The translations under genes were made by a program, and so were the position numbers. 64,000 bases of DNA from Pezizomycotina sp. ARF18 (lineage: Eukaryota; Ascomycota): contig AZLU01000043.1 of the NCBI GenBank assembly GCA_002224055.1, positions 54,319 to 118,318 of the forward strand. The letters are read 5' to 3'. Every line of letters begins with the position of its first letter. The first letter of the stretch is position 1. Below are positions 47,057-58,500 of the stretch, piece by piece. Below the pieces are notes generated by a model. That model saw nothing but the letters and a program-made list of their open reading frames with translations. It ran no database searches and was not told the origin of the DNA.

Positions 47057-48429
47057 TTTATTTTTGTAGCTGTGTTTCTAGGGGGCAGTTTATATAACTG
47101 GCACTTCATGGCTTTTGATTACACGGTTCCAAATGGAAGAGTCTCTTTTACGGTCATAGGTGGGTAATTCTATTTCTATATTTCTGTATCGATTGCTTTT
47201 GTTATCGTTGCTCAAGATTTCCGTCTCATCCCTCATTCCCGACTTTCTCTCTTTCTCTTTTTCCTTTTCTACAATCTTCCATTCGTTTTTCTTTTACAGG
47301 GGTTTTGTATGTTGCACAAAGCTCACCAGTAGCTTGCAAATTTCGAAACTTCATTTCCGAGTATTTTTGGTAATTTTTTTTTCAAGTACTCTTTCTATTC
47401 CGTCTGTATACTCATCAGCGGTCTCTATATTATTATTTCCCTTGGTTTTCATTCTCGATCAATTTATGGATATGGATGCATGTCGTTATACTGAAATGTT
47501 ATATTAAAAACTTAAACGGAAAAAAAAATGTCGTGTGAGCATGTGATTACTGAGGCCAAGAGAGAGAGAGTTCCAATAAAACGTACTCCATAGAGCCAAA
47601 TCAAATTAATCAATCGCTTTACAAAAAAATCTAGGAAGGTATGTTTTTTTTCTAGCAGATTCCCTTTGTTTTTTCTGAATTTCTTCTGGTAAAAAATTTC
47701 GTCGCCTTTCGTCATGTTTGAGAAAAAAAAAAAAAAAAAAAAAAAAAAGGCCACGGCAAAAAGGAAAGGGAAATTCAAGGTTCCTTTTTGTCCCCACATA
47801 CTTTTCCTCGTTTCTTTTTTTGCCATATTTTTTTTTTCCCCTGAAATCCATCTTTATATTCATCCCCCGAGCTTCCAACCCCTTCCTCTGACGTAGCTCA
47901 TTTACTAATTACTGTCCCACCCTATCAACTCCTATACTCTAATTTCCCACCCTTTGCTCCTCTACCGTAAATTAATCTCAACGGCATGTGATGATTCGCT
48001 ATTGGTTCGTGTCAACCAAATAATAGAGCGAAAGAAAAGAGATGCTGAACCTTGGCAGCCAGGAGCTATCTGTTTTTTTCTCATATTCCTGCTCCAACTA
48101 TCTAGTAATTGTGTTGTGGACAGTTTAATAAAAGGAAATCCAAAAGCCGGCTAGCATCGCCGCCCACTATAGGGTAAATTACTAAGTCCGGCGGCTCGGC
48201 GGCTAAGCCGCCCAACTGGATCCCAAATCTGTTGCCCAAGCGGTTCATCGGATAAAACGGTTCAGTCAGTCAGTAGTGTGTATAAAACTCTTTTTTCTCC
48301 GCTTTCTCCTCCGATTCTCTGTTCCGCTTCTTTAAACGCTCAGAAGTTTATCTTCCCTTATCACGTCTTTATACCCACGATCGCCTTTTACGAATTGCTT
48401 CACCACCTTCAACTAGCATCCAAATTCGA
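47057..48429. other. intergenic SSP2 to SSP-like remnant
   Basis: AT-rich with an A run near 47723-47748. A GC-rich palindrome (ggcggctaagccgcc) lies near 48193-48207. TATAAAAC near 48281 followed by a CT-rich leader looks like a core promoter for the remnant downstream. Confidence 0.5.
48188..48212. repeat. GC-rich palindrome
   Basis: The word GGCGGCTAAGCCGCC forms a near-perfect hairpin arm in otherwise AT-rich DNA, preceded by a similar CGGCGGCT half. The function is unknown, possibly a terminator-like hairpin or the end of a decayed element. Confidence 0.4.
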
Positions 48430-48462
48430 AGCCACTGCTCCAAGACGAAATTCGCGTCCACC

Positions 48463-48800
48463 GTTATCCTCTGTACCCTGACTACGTTGGCTACCGCCGG
48501 CGTTATTCCAAAGCGAGACGAGCGCTACCGATCATGGCACTAATGGAATAAGCACCTAGTCGGGGAATATCAGGACGTCTTTCTACAGACTAGTCCGGCT
48601 CAAGTTTGAGGAAAATAAAAGAATCTGAGTCGAATGGTGCATCTTATATTTACGCAATACTGACATGGAATCGTTGGCAATTTAGGCACGCAAAGCCCGC
48701 CGCGGAAACATCCGTTGGCAAGAGGTAGTGAAAAAGGCACTGCGGAATGCCAACTTAACAATGCCGCTTGCCAACAAACTAGACGCCATCACTACTAATG
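48463..48800 (+). pseudogene. possible third SSP-like remnant
   Basis: A TATA-like box near 48281 and a CT-rich leader precede a peptide FASTVILCTLTTLATAGVIPKRDE, which has the layout of a signal peptide followed by a Lys-Arg cleavage site. No proper start codon or long frame follows. Near 48760-48830 a Cys-bearing stretch (GTAECQLNNAACQQ) may be a second exon. It shows no clear DGLVG or PCC words, so kinship with SSP1 and SSP2 is only suggested by position and layout. Broken. Confidence 0.35.
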
Positions 48801-49833
48801 GCTTTTAAAACCGGCAAAACCCACCTTTCCAGATACCGGATCAGATATATCCTGATACACCCGCTTTACCGAGTACAGGCTTAATTCCTACTCGCGGCTA
48901 TTTTGAATTCTCTATAGGGACTACGCCTACGAACGTTAATTAGAATGAGGTTACGTCGTAGTTAACCCTTAGCTAGCGGATTGGCGTTTACCTTGAGACG
49001 ACTGTAGTAGCATTCCTTTCAAGTTGTATTATATATATATAATATTCCTTGTTAGGTCTTTCCATATTTGTGGTTATGGAGGAAGGGCGATTCGATTTTC
49101 ATTTTGATCTGATATCGACATACGACGTACTGGCCGAAAACACGTTTTTGTATTTTTTTTAAAAAAAAATACCCAATCTAACTTGGTTACTGAGGGCTCA
49201 CCCTATATCGATTGCTGATGTATGAAAAATGTCAACCGCCGATTTATAGATTAACGAACAGCAAGTATGTGCTTGAAGAAACATTGAAACACTCGCTTTA
49301 TAGGCATGGTATGCGTTCGAACTCACTAAGCACTTTTGCCCCTTGAACCGGTAGCGCAACCTAAAGTTATCTAGTGATGGACTACAGCCAGGTGCTGTAG
49401 AATATGTAGCTAAGAAAATGGAGTTTGGAAGAAGAGCTTTTTTTCTTTCTTTTTGGTGATGGAGAACACTATTTCTCCTTTCGCTTCCATTATTTCTCAT
49501 CCACCCCAGGTCAGAAACCAAAAATAAGAAGAAAGAGAAAAAAAAAAAAAAAAAAAGGAGAGAGAGAGGAGCTTTCTATAGATAGTGAAATAAACCCTCA
49601 ACAAGCGGTAGATATTTAGAAAATGTACTGGATTATTTCGTAAGATAGGAGCAAGGATACGTTAATAACTAAGTAAGCGGGTTCTCAGGCGACCAGGTAG
49701 TTTTTCTCCCTCAGGGGAAGATGGAAATCTTTCCTTGTCTCTGGAAAGAGACGAAACCTCGAAGCGGAAAAAGGGGGAAAAAATGAGAAGAAAACAGATG
49801 AAGGCGGCACAAAATTTTCTCCTTAGCTTTAAG
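48801..49833. other. spacer between SSP region and gene J
   Basis: AT-rich, with an A run near 49541-49557. No gene is recognised. The transcription units on either side converge here (plus-strand SSPs, minus-strand J). Confidence 0.5.
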
Positions 49834-52800
49834 TTAATAATGAATAAAGCAATCTATAGAACATTCCAAAGAACCAGTTCCCGTCACCAGTTTTGCCCGT
49901 GGGCTCTGAATTCCCACCTTAAATGAGTAAGACTCGCTCTCTGGGTCGTTGTCGTCCTCCGTATCAGAGCCCTGCGGGAAGTGGATAATCCTCCGGCTCC
50001 AGATCGTCCGTGTCGGGAATCCTCCGGGCGTGCTTTGTCCTCCGCATTCTTGTTCCAGCTCATTCTTAGTTTCGGCCTCGCTCTCCCCGTCTTTATTGTC
50101 ATTCAGAGCGACAAAAGCGTCTTCCTTGCTTTTAAACGGCTTCTTTAACGTTGTCGGGAGAAGATTTTTCGTGTTTCCTCAGCTTGGCGCCCGTCTTCTC
50201 CGCAGTACTTGTGTCGAAGCTTTGGGATCCTACAGAAGGAACAGGTTCATCTTTGTTCGTGGAGTCACCTGATGTAACAGGAACCCCGAGATGTCGATCG
50301 AGAATGGAGCAACGGAAGCTGCTGGGGCATTAGAAGCAGGTTTAGCAATAGCGACATCCGAAGAATCAGCTGAATTGCCGCTGGAGGATTTGGAATCGTC
50401 GTGAGCGGAATCTTTGCAACTTTCTCTTCGTCGAATCAGTAGCTACAGCGTTGGCTTCTGGCTTATCAGCAACACTGCTCGAACCCTCGTTATCCACATC
50501 GAGTGCACCGGCGGCTGGAATCGCTCCCTTTTCGATTTGGTTTCGGCGGGATTAGCTGTAGCAGCGTCTGTTGGGTTTGAAGATGGTGTTCCTGTCTATT
50601 ATTCGATGATCCGGCGTTGCTGTTGGTGGACTTCGGGTCTTCGGGAGTGCCGTCCTCATCCGCAAGTCCATTGGACTCTCGCTCCTTTTCAATCTCCGGG
50701 TCCGCGACCACATTCTGCTCTTCCGCTTATCAGTTGTGGTGAAGGGCGTATTAATTTGAGCCGGTGAGATGGTATATTCGGTTTTATCCGCAGATTCTGT
50801 ACTTTTCGGTGGGGGATGCTCGATGTTATCGCCGTTACCAACGGAATTGTCGAACTGATCTGACGGCAACGAATCTCCATTTGCAAGATCATCGTCGACA
50901 GTAACCCTCGTATCTGCAAGGCCGGCAAAATCCTCTTCAACCTTTGCAGTATCAGAAAGAGTCTTAGATTCCTGTGATAAATGATCAATCAGATCCTGCT
51001 TCTGTGAACCCTCCGGCACGAAAATCTTTCGTACCCTTGTCGTCGGAGTTATCGGGGTGAGACGATAAATCGAGCTTTAGAACCGGCTGCTCATCCTCGT
51101 GTTTTTCTTTCTCTTCTATCATTTGCCTTCTAAATCTTCTCCGCCGGATTCGGATCCCTCGCTTTCAGCGGATTCAGAATTTTGGGACTGACCAGAAATA
51201 GAGATATTATCATCGTCGTGCTGGCGGCGAAGCGCGGAAATAGATTCAGAGCTTTCGGCCAGAGAGTCCGCGTTGTCGTCATCGCTACCGTTACTATCTT
51301 CTTCGTCGGCATTATCCACTTTACTTTCAACTCCTGTCGGCTGTTCCTGATTTAATTGCTCAACTTCCTGGCAAGTGCAGGTCGTTCTACGGGATCTCCT
51401 TGCAACTGCGGCGCTGCTACTTGGGTAGTAACTGGCTTCTCCTGAATTTTAATCGCTGCAGGTTCGGTATTAATCGGCTTCTCCTCATCTTTGAGCAACG
51501 TTGGTGCGTCCATGGTTTCGTCATCCTTGCGATTTTCGACCTTGGCGGCCCGAGAAGCCTTAGCTTCACGAAGGCGCAAGTTTCCGGCTCTGAGGGCTGC
51601 GTTCCTGGCTAGTTCAATTTCGAGGAGTTGGTGCAGGGGCGCGGTGAGCCTTGCCAGATTGAAGTTGAGCCGATCGAAGCAGGCGGTTACTGTTTCGCTA
51701 GACCTCTCAGCGATTGGCGGAGCTCAACGTCGTTCTGTATATCATTCCGAGCTCGTTTTTCTGATTGCCGTTAACAGGACGATCGTTTGTACCGTTTTCG
51801 CGCAGTGCGTAAAAGATGTCGCATGTGTGGCGGAACAGTGTCGCCCGTTGTATTTCTCTCTAGCTTGCTCTACAAAAGCTGATTTCGCAAGCTTGTCCTC
51901 CCTTTTGTTGACAGAGTCGATGGATGAAATTCAAGCTTTGAGCATCGTTATCCCATGGCCGTGTTGGCGCTATCACGCTCGTCTAGTGGAGTTATACTGT
52001 AGGTCTTGTTAGAGGTGCAGTCTCCAGTGAAAAACAATCTTATTTCAAGCTCAGATTCTATTCCGTACGTACCATCCTCGTCCAACACCCGCTTCCAGTT
52101 GTACGTGAGAGGGACACCCTTTTTGTACCCTCAGCCTTTCCCTTCCGAACGGCAGCAGAGCCGGGTTTGGACAATCCCATGCTCGAATGTGTGATAGACT
52201 CACAGCAGTTCCTGCACATGATGCGGCCAGGATTAGGTCGTACATAACGTCCGTCGGCTTCGGCACGCCGAGCTCGATCCTCCTCATCTCACGCTCCGAT
52301 ATCTTTTGCTCCGGTTTCGGGCCTGATTAAATCCATGGTCTTGCTTTCCAGCAATTCCAGCAACGGAGCGCATCGTTGTTTTCCTTGGCTGCTTTTCGTA
52401 GGGTGGCTTTGGTGGGTGGTCGCTTGTCCATTGTCGAGAAGCCGTGCTTCGTCATGATTTCGTTCCATGCGCGGAAGAGAGGGACACCTTTCGCATGGCG
52501 GACGGCTTCGCTCTGCTCCAGCGGCAGCCTTGGCAAAGGGCAATCTGAGTGTTTGTGGCCGGCGACCTCCCAGCAATTCGGGCAGTGACCGTGAATAACT
52601 TCGTTGCATTCTTCCCTCAAGCGATAACCTTCGTTGACACAAGGTGGAATTAGTGATATTTTCCTAATATTTTTTTTTTTGCCTTCTTCCTTCTTTCTGT
52701 TTTCTCATCCTCTTTGACCTTGAGCAACTACTTACCGTGGTTTCCATGACTTTCTCCCAAGCCGGCCACAATGGCATCTGCATCTCAACCTGAGTTTCTC

Positions 52801-54260
52801 CGTTCGGCAACACTTCGCCATGGTCCAGGGCATTTCGAGGCTTCGTGCTCCTGGGTCTCCCACAATTGAAGCATTCTTTCTTCGCGCCGTCGTTTCTTGG
52901 ATACACCATAGCCTTGCGATCGCGTGAACGAGCCAGAGCTGATTCGGCTTCCATAGAGGCTTCGCCAACCCTTGGAGCAACGCGCCAAAGTTATCCACAA
53001 TCTTCTCCCATGGATGCGCAAATTCGACCGACCTTTCTTGAAGCGTATCATCTCGCTCTGACCGACCGTGAGCAACCTATGCGGGCACGAGGCGTCATCT
53101 GTGACCCATCTCCCAACAGTTGTCGCAGTAAGGGTTCTCGGTGGGATCGGTGCTTGCTTTCCTCGACCTTGGGGCGGATACCTGCCTCTTTCATGATAAG
53201 AAACCATTGGATGGACAGTGGCGCGCCCTTCTTGATTCTTTGCTCTTCTTGTCTCCCGTTTCCGAGCCTTTGAGCCGGACTTTTTCGGTGTTAGCAGTGT
53301 CCGCATTTTATTTTATTTTATTTTATTTATTTTTTTTTTAAAAAAAAGTAATAATTTTGGAATTTTCCGGGATTTTGAAATGTAGCTTAACTTACCAATT
53401 GCCAGCGTGGTGATCCCTGGAGTCCCAACAATTTTGGCAGAGCTTCGTGTCTGTGAACTTGAACTTGCTGCAAACTTCCGCTTTTACCCACGTTCCTGTT
53501 CACTTTTTTGCCGGCTGTATTCCTGTTGACGGTGATAGCTTCGTGCGTTTCCGCCTTTGCACGTTCGACGCCAAAGCGTCGCGCAGCAGGTTGGTCTCTG
53601 GCAACTCTGCCATCGCTTGACGCAGAAACCCGTGCAGCGGCACGCCGAGCTCGCGCCGCAAAGCTTCCTTTGCCGCATCGTTCGCTGTCCATCGAGCAGT
53701 TGGCGTAGTAGTGCCTGCCGGACCAGCAGTTCGCGCATACTATCTCCTTACACGGCCTCGGGTCTTCCAGATCGAGTCCCGGGACGGTTCTGATCACAGT
53801 GCGCCACCAGTCGGTCATCGGAACTTCGAGCTCTCGCCTTAGCAGTTCTTTCGCTGTAATCGACAGCTGCTTGCTAGGACTTTTTTTCCCCCCACGGGCA
53901 CAGATCAGTAAATGATCGACAGCTTGAAGCGGTATAGCACCGAATATGGCTTCTTTTGAATTGCCTCCAGTATCCCTTTTCCTTTCATTGCTTCCGATTT
54001 GATCAGGGGAAAAAAAACCAATGAATATAATGATGATCCTTCGAAACCCAGCAGTTCGCACAAAGCTTCTGCTCCGTCCCCTTTTTTCGTTTCTCCAGAA
54101 CCTTCTGCCACCATTCCGGCGCTGGAACGTCTAATTTACGCCTCAGAGCCTCCCTGGCGGCGATGGAAAGCTGCCGCCCGGCGGGACAAACCCGTGGTCA
54201 TGTCGGTCGCTCTTCAGCAGTTTGCACAGAGTTTTCTTTGTCGATTGCTGTACACCACAT
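49834..54260 (-). CDS. NCW zinc-knuckle protein J (9 knuckles, coiled coil, long acidic tail)
   Basis: The start is uncertain, near an ATG at 54260. Knuckles lie at about 54234, 54064, 53741, 53443, 53128, 52875, 52587, 52356 and 52221 (first Cys). The tails are clear: AREALRRKLDVPAPEWW, AKELLRRELEVPMTDWWRTV, AKEALRRELGVPLHGF, EQSEAVRHAKGVPLFRAWNEIM. The ninth has Cys instead of Trp. An intron (53280-53395) splits the fourth zinc-ligand Cys codon of module 4; splicing gives GNCPAQRL and runs into KKGAPLSIQW and EAGIRPK. A GTAAGTAG donor near 52738 marks a second intron. A coiled coil (HQLLEIELARNAALRAGNL) at about 51560-51670 is followed by a strongly acidic Ser-rich tail (EEDSNGSDDDNADSLAE, DTEDDNDPESES) to the TAA at 49834. 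The tail may be a second gene. Confidence 0.7.
53280..53395 (-). other. intron in gene J splitting a zinc-ligand codon
   Basis: GTAAGT donor, GCTAAC branch site 12 bases before an AAAAAG acceptor, 116 bases. Joining TG to T restores the Cys that closes the knuckle C-Q-N-C-W-D-S-R-D-H-H-A-G-N-C-P, and the following tail stays in frame for about 45 codons. Confidence 0.85.
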
Positions 54261-55590
54261 CGTTGCTTTCAAGGAGAGATAACCAATAGAAGAGCAGGTA
54301 TGAGTCTGCGAACGTGAAGATATAAACTAAAATATGCTTTCTGTCTGGAGAGGATAGAATGCAAACAGCATGATAAGGTTGAGGTGCAGTGTTGGTGGAA
54401 TAATTATTAGGATTTAACAAACAATGATTAAAATGGTTGTTGTTTTTTCTTTGCAAGAGAAAATAATTTCCGGTGTTAGAAGTTGGTGGAAAATTCTTTT
54501 AGTGGAAAGGGTGAGATAATAATAATAAATATTATTTAGGAGTTTCATTTCATTCATGGGAAGTACAATTCACATTAAACACCAAAATTAAAAAAAAAAA
54601 AAAAGGAGTCATCGTTAATTCGCCGTAGGATAAGGGTAGGAATACTAATACCAACGGTGAGCTACAGCTTGGTTGAATCTTAGTACTTTTGTAGAAGTTG
54701 TTCTAAAAACGATTTGAGGTTTGCCAGCTGTGAAGGTTTTAGGTAAAATTCACGAGAAATCGTACGGATCATCCGGTATCATTCATATTAACACCGTGAT
54801 CTATATGAGTGTATACTGTATATACGTGAGTGCCTATGAAATATCAGCAGTTAAAGCATACGAAGCGCCTATCAGATCCAATAAAGGTCATATACGACTG
54901 CTCGTGATTAATCAACGACGAGAAGCATGCATAGTTTACTGGCTACAGCGAAAGAAAAATATCGTCGATGTCGAGACAATAGTAGCGAGAACAAGACCGC
55001 CTATCGCTCTACCGCTCTGAGTATCATGTAAAAACCATAAAGAGAGAAACTGTGACCAAAGATACGGGACGCTCAAAACGGCCGTAGGTAAACAACTTCG
55101 TAATATATAACCTCCATGATCCGTATACCTCACCCTTCACATCTTTTGCTCTTGCTCCATTGGTGATTTCCCCCGAGTTTTACGGACAGTTTACCGAATA
55201 AGATAGAGTCGACGCAGGGATATCGAAGAAGCAGCCTTAAAAAGCAGCAGAGATAAAGGAAATCGTTCTAAAGTATATTTTTTCGGTTGCTTTCTGATAT
55301 AGAGCAGGAGTATCTAGTACTACTTATAATGACTCGACCGCCGAATACAACGGAGAATGTACCTAGCGAGTGAAAACTAATCGCGAAAGAAGAAAAGACA
55401 AGAACAAAGTTAAGGGAATGACTATACTAATAGTATACGATGGGGAAATCCAAAAGAAACAAGTACAAGTAAATAACTATTGAGACAGGCGATCTGTTTT
55501 CATAAGTTTCCTCCGATTTTGCCTGAATTTACCGATTGTACCATCGGCAATGTAAATTTCCACCTAATAATTAATGCGTCCTACCTTTGT
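54261..55590. other. intergenic J-K
   Basis: AT-rich, with an A run near 54590-54604. The open frame 54721-55020 (99 codons, TTG start) has no recognisable motif. Nothing else is seen. Confidence 0.45.
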
Positions 55591-58500
55591 TTACCACCTC
55601 AGCTGGATGATGTTGGCGTTCGCCGTCTCCTTTAGAGCCAGGAAGTCGTAAATCATTCTCTCTACCTCGTCCAGAAGTGCCTCTGAGGCTTCCCACTCCG
55701 CTACTAGTTCCCCGTCTTCATTTAGTAGATCGCCACTTTCATACGTAAATACCCCATCTTCTGCTGTATCCATTCCAACTTATCCAACTGCTTATAGAGA
55801 ATGGTGCGTACAAGCGCATCGATCTCCTCCGAGCGATCGATAGCACTGCGGCGGCTACTAGTGGAGCTCGAGTTGGAATGGTCGGGGTCCTCGTCTCCGA
55901 GTCCGTGAAGAAGGTCTGGTTGAGCTTCTTGTGAAACTTCGAGCTCGTGTTGACTGGCTTCCTCTTGGTGATATAACCGTCGCCGCTGATGATGTCATCG
56001 ACAGGCAAAGGGATCATGTGTGGAGGAGTTTCGACGTCTTTGTCTTCAGCGTTATGGCCTTATCTGCGATTTCTAAAGCAGGAAGATTGTTCTCCGGTTC
56101 CGGGACGAGTGGCTGAGTGATTTGGGGCTGTTCGGGAGTGGTGATAGGCATTTTCGCCGGGCGGTTCGAGAGATCGAGTGATGGTCGATGGAGTCGCAAC
56201 TAGTTGGATAGTTTCGTCCTGCTCCTGTGCTTCCTCGTGTTGGTGGTGACAGCCGCAGCGACGTTTTCGTGTTCTTGTTTATCAAAGTCATCGATTATGA
56301 TCGCAGTGTCAGGTGTGCTCCCTGGAGGTGGCGAACGACTTCTTGGACCTTAGCCTGTTCCTCAGCAATATTCGGCTCGGCAATCTTCGGTTCGACCCGA
56401 GCAATAACTTCGGGTGTTTCGCTAATAATCGGTTCGGGCTGGTCCATCGGAATAATACCTCGCGGTCCAAAACGGACTTCCAGGCTCTGACATTCAAGGG
56501 GATTCCAAGCTCGACCCTCCTCTTCTCCCTTTGCATAGTGCTTAGATACTTGTGCGGACAATGCGTAGCTTCGTGAGTGGTGGACACCCACAATTCTTGC
56601 AACGGATGCCGGCGACCATATTGTCGTAGAGCGGATTCTTGGGTTTGGTAGCGTTTAATTTAATGCGAAGGTTTCTCGCGCTCGGAGATGCGCAGCTCAG
56701 GCTTCTTGCAATTCACACGCCCATGCCCTTCCTCCCAGCAATTCCAGCAACGAAGAGCTCGTACTCGTGGATGAATTTCTGGATGCCGCGGCGTCGTTTC
56801 GAAGCGCTCCTCAGTCGTCATGAACCCGCGCCTGCTCAGGACATCCTTCCAGTCTTGCTCGAGAGGTGCACCTTTGGCAAACCTCAGCTCTTCCTTACCT
56901 CTGATGCTGAGCTTCGGCTTCGGGCAATCAAAGTCCTGTGCAGCCTTTCTCCAGCAATTCTTGCACCAAATTTGCTCAACAGGGCGCAGACCAACGCTGT
57001 CTAGAACCCACTTCCATGAGTCCTCCAACGGAATTTGCATCAAGAACCGGAGGTTCTCTTTCTCCACGATCGTCAACTTTAGTTTAGGGCATGTATTGTT
57101 GTGATGCGTAATTTCCAACAGTTGTTGCAGTATTTACCCAGCGGAGGTTTGTCCTGATACTTTGGAGATCGCATTCTTGTCCACGATAACCTTTTTGCTG
57201 GGACGGTTTCGACTTTAGGGGGTTCTGGTTGGTGAAACGCTACCTCGGCAGTAGGTTTCTCAGTGTCGTGAATTTGGATGGCGACGACCTCCGGCTTCTC
57301 TACCTGAGCGTCTCTCTTGGAGTCGTCCTTGGTGACATCAAGGCTAATTTCGGGAACTTGTTCCTCATCGACGACCTGCTTTGGATTTTCTTCCTGAACC
57401 CCGTTGTCATTGTGAACGGGAGATGCCTTAACAGCGCCGACAGGCTGAACGCCACGTTCGCGTAGGGCTTGTTGCCAGTATGGGCCCGCAGGAACACCTT
57501 TCTTCGCCCTCAACCTTTCCCTGTCAGGAAAGTGACAGCTTAGGCTACCACAGCTCTTGAAGGTGTGATCGTCTGTCTTCTCCCGGCAATTAGTGCAATA
57601 ACCCTTCGTCAGATCGAAGTCCTCGAGTGGTTTAATACGTGCCTCTTCGATGAGGCTCTTCCATGCTGGATGTAAAGACATTTGGAGCTCGTAACGTAAA
57701 TTCTTCCCTGTCTGCAAGCGACAGCCTCTTCTCCGGACAATTCTGAGCGCGATGATTTCGAGTCTCCAGCAATTGTGCAATTGATGTGAATAATTCCAGG
57801 ACGGACGTCGGGGATATTTAATTTCTCTGGAGCAATGAATTTGACTCTTGCGAAATATAAGTGACTTGCGTGGACGGGAGCATGTTGCGCTTTCGTGTGT
57901 TCCGCCCAGTAATTAGTGAGCGGGGCATTGAGGCTACGCCGCAGCGCTTCCTTTTCGGGAATGTTGCGTTCTGGCTCTGGGCAGTTGTAAGAACGATGAT
58001 TCTTTCGACTTCCAACAGTTGACACAGTCGTCATCGTAACGGTCGACCGCGGGGACTTGAACCGGAGCGGCGACGGTGGAACCTTTGGTTCATTACCGTA
58101 GATAACGATTTTTTCGATAGGTGGAGTCTTCTGTTGGACAACCACTGGAACCAATGGCGCTCCGAGAGTATCAAAGATTTTTATCATCGACGTCAAACGA
58201 CACAAGGTTGATCGGCTTCTCAGGCTGTGACGATTCTCTTCGAAGCGACGACTGGCTCCTCAGGCTGCGGACGGTTCCCCTTACAAGCAACACCGAACTC
58301 GTCGAGTTCCCTTCCACGCGCTACTCACCGGAACTCCCTTCTCGTAACGTAAGGCTTCGCACTGCGAAACCGTGAGCAGCGGAGCTTCGCAGAGTAAGTG
58401 AGAGTGACGCGCTCCAGCAGTTTCGCAGAAAGTGGGGAAGAGACTCCTTGCCATTCCGATACCTTTCCTGGCACGGTAGCCTTCTTTCCCGAGAATTTTC

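Noticed and set aside
47160-47507. 115-codon hydrophobic open frame as a membrane protein
   Set aside because: Its composition (Phe, Ser, Leu from T-rich DNA) is what low-complexity TC-rich sequence gives; no start context or homologous motif.
50414-50767. Plus-strand 117-codon frame inside gene J
   Set aside because: It lies opposite the acidic tail of gene J and shows no independent motif.
54721-55020. 99-codon open frame as a gene
   Set aside because: It starts with TTG, has no recognised motif and no frame-supported introns.
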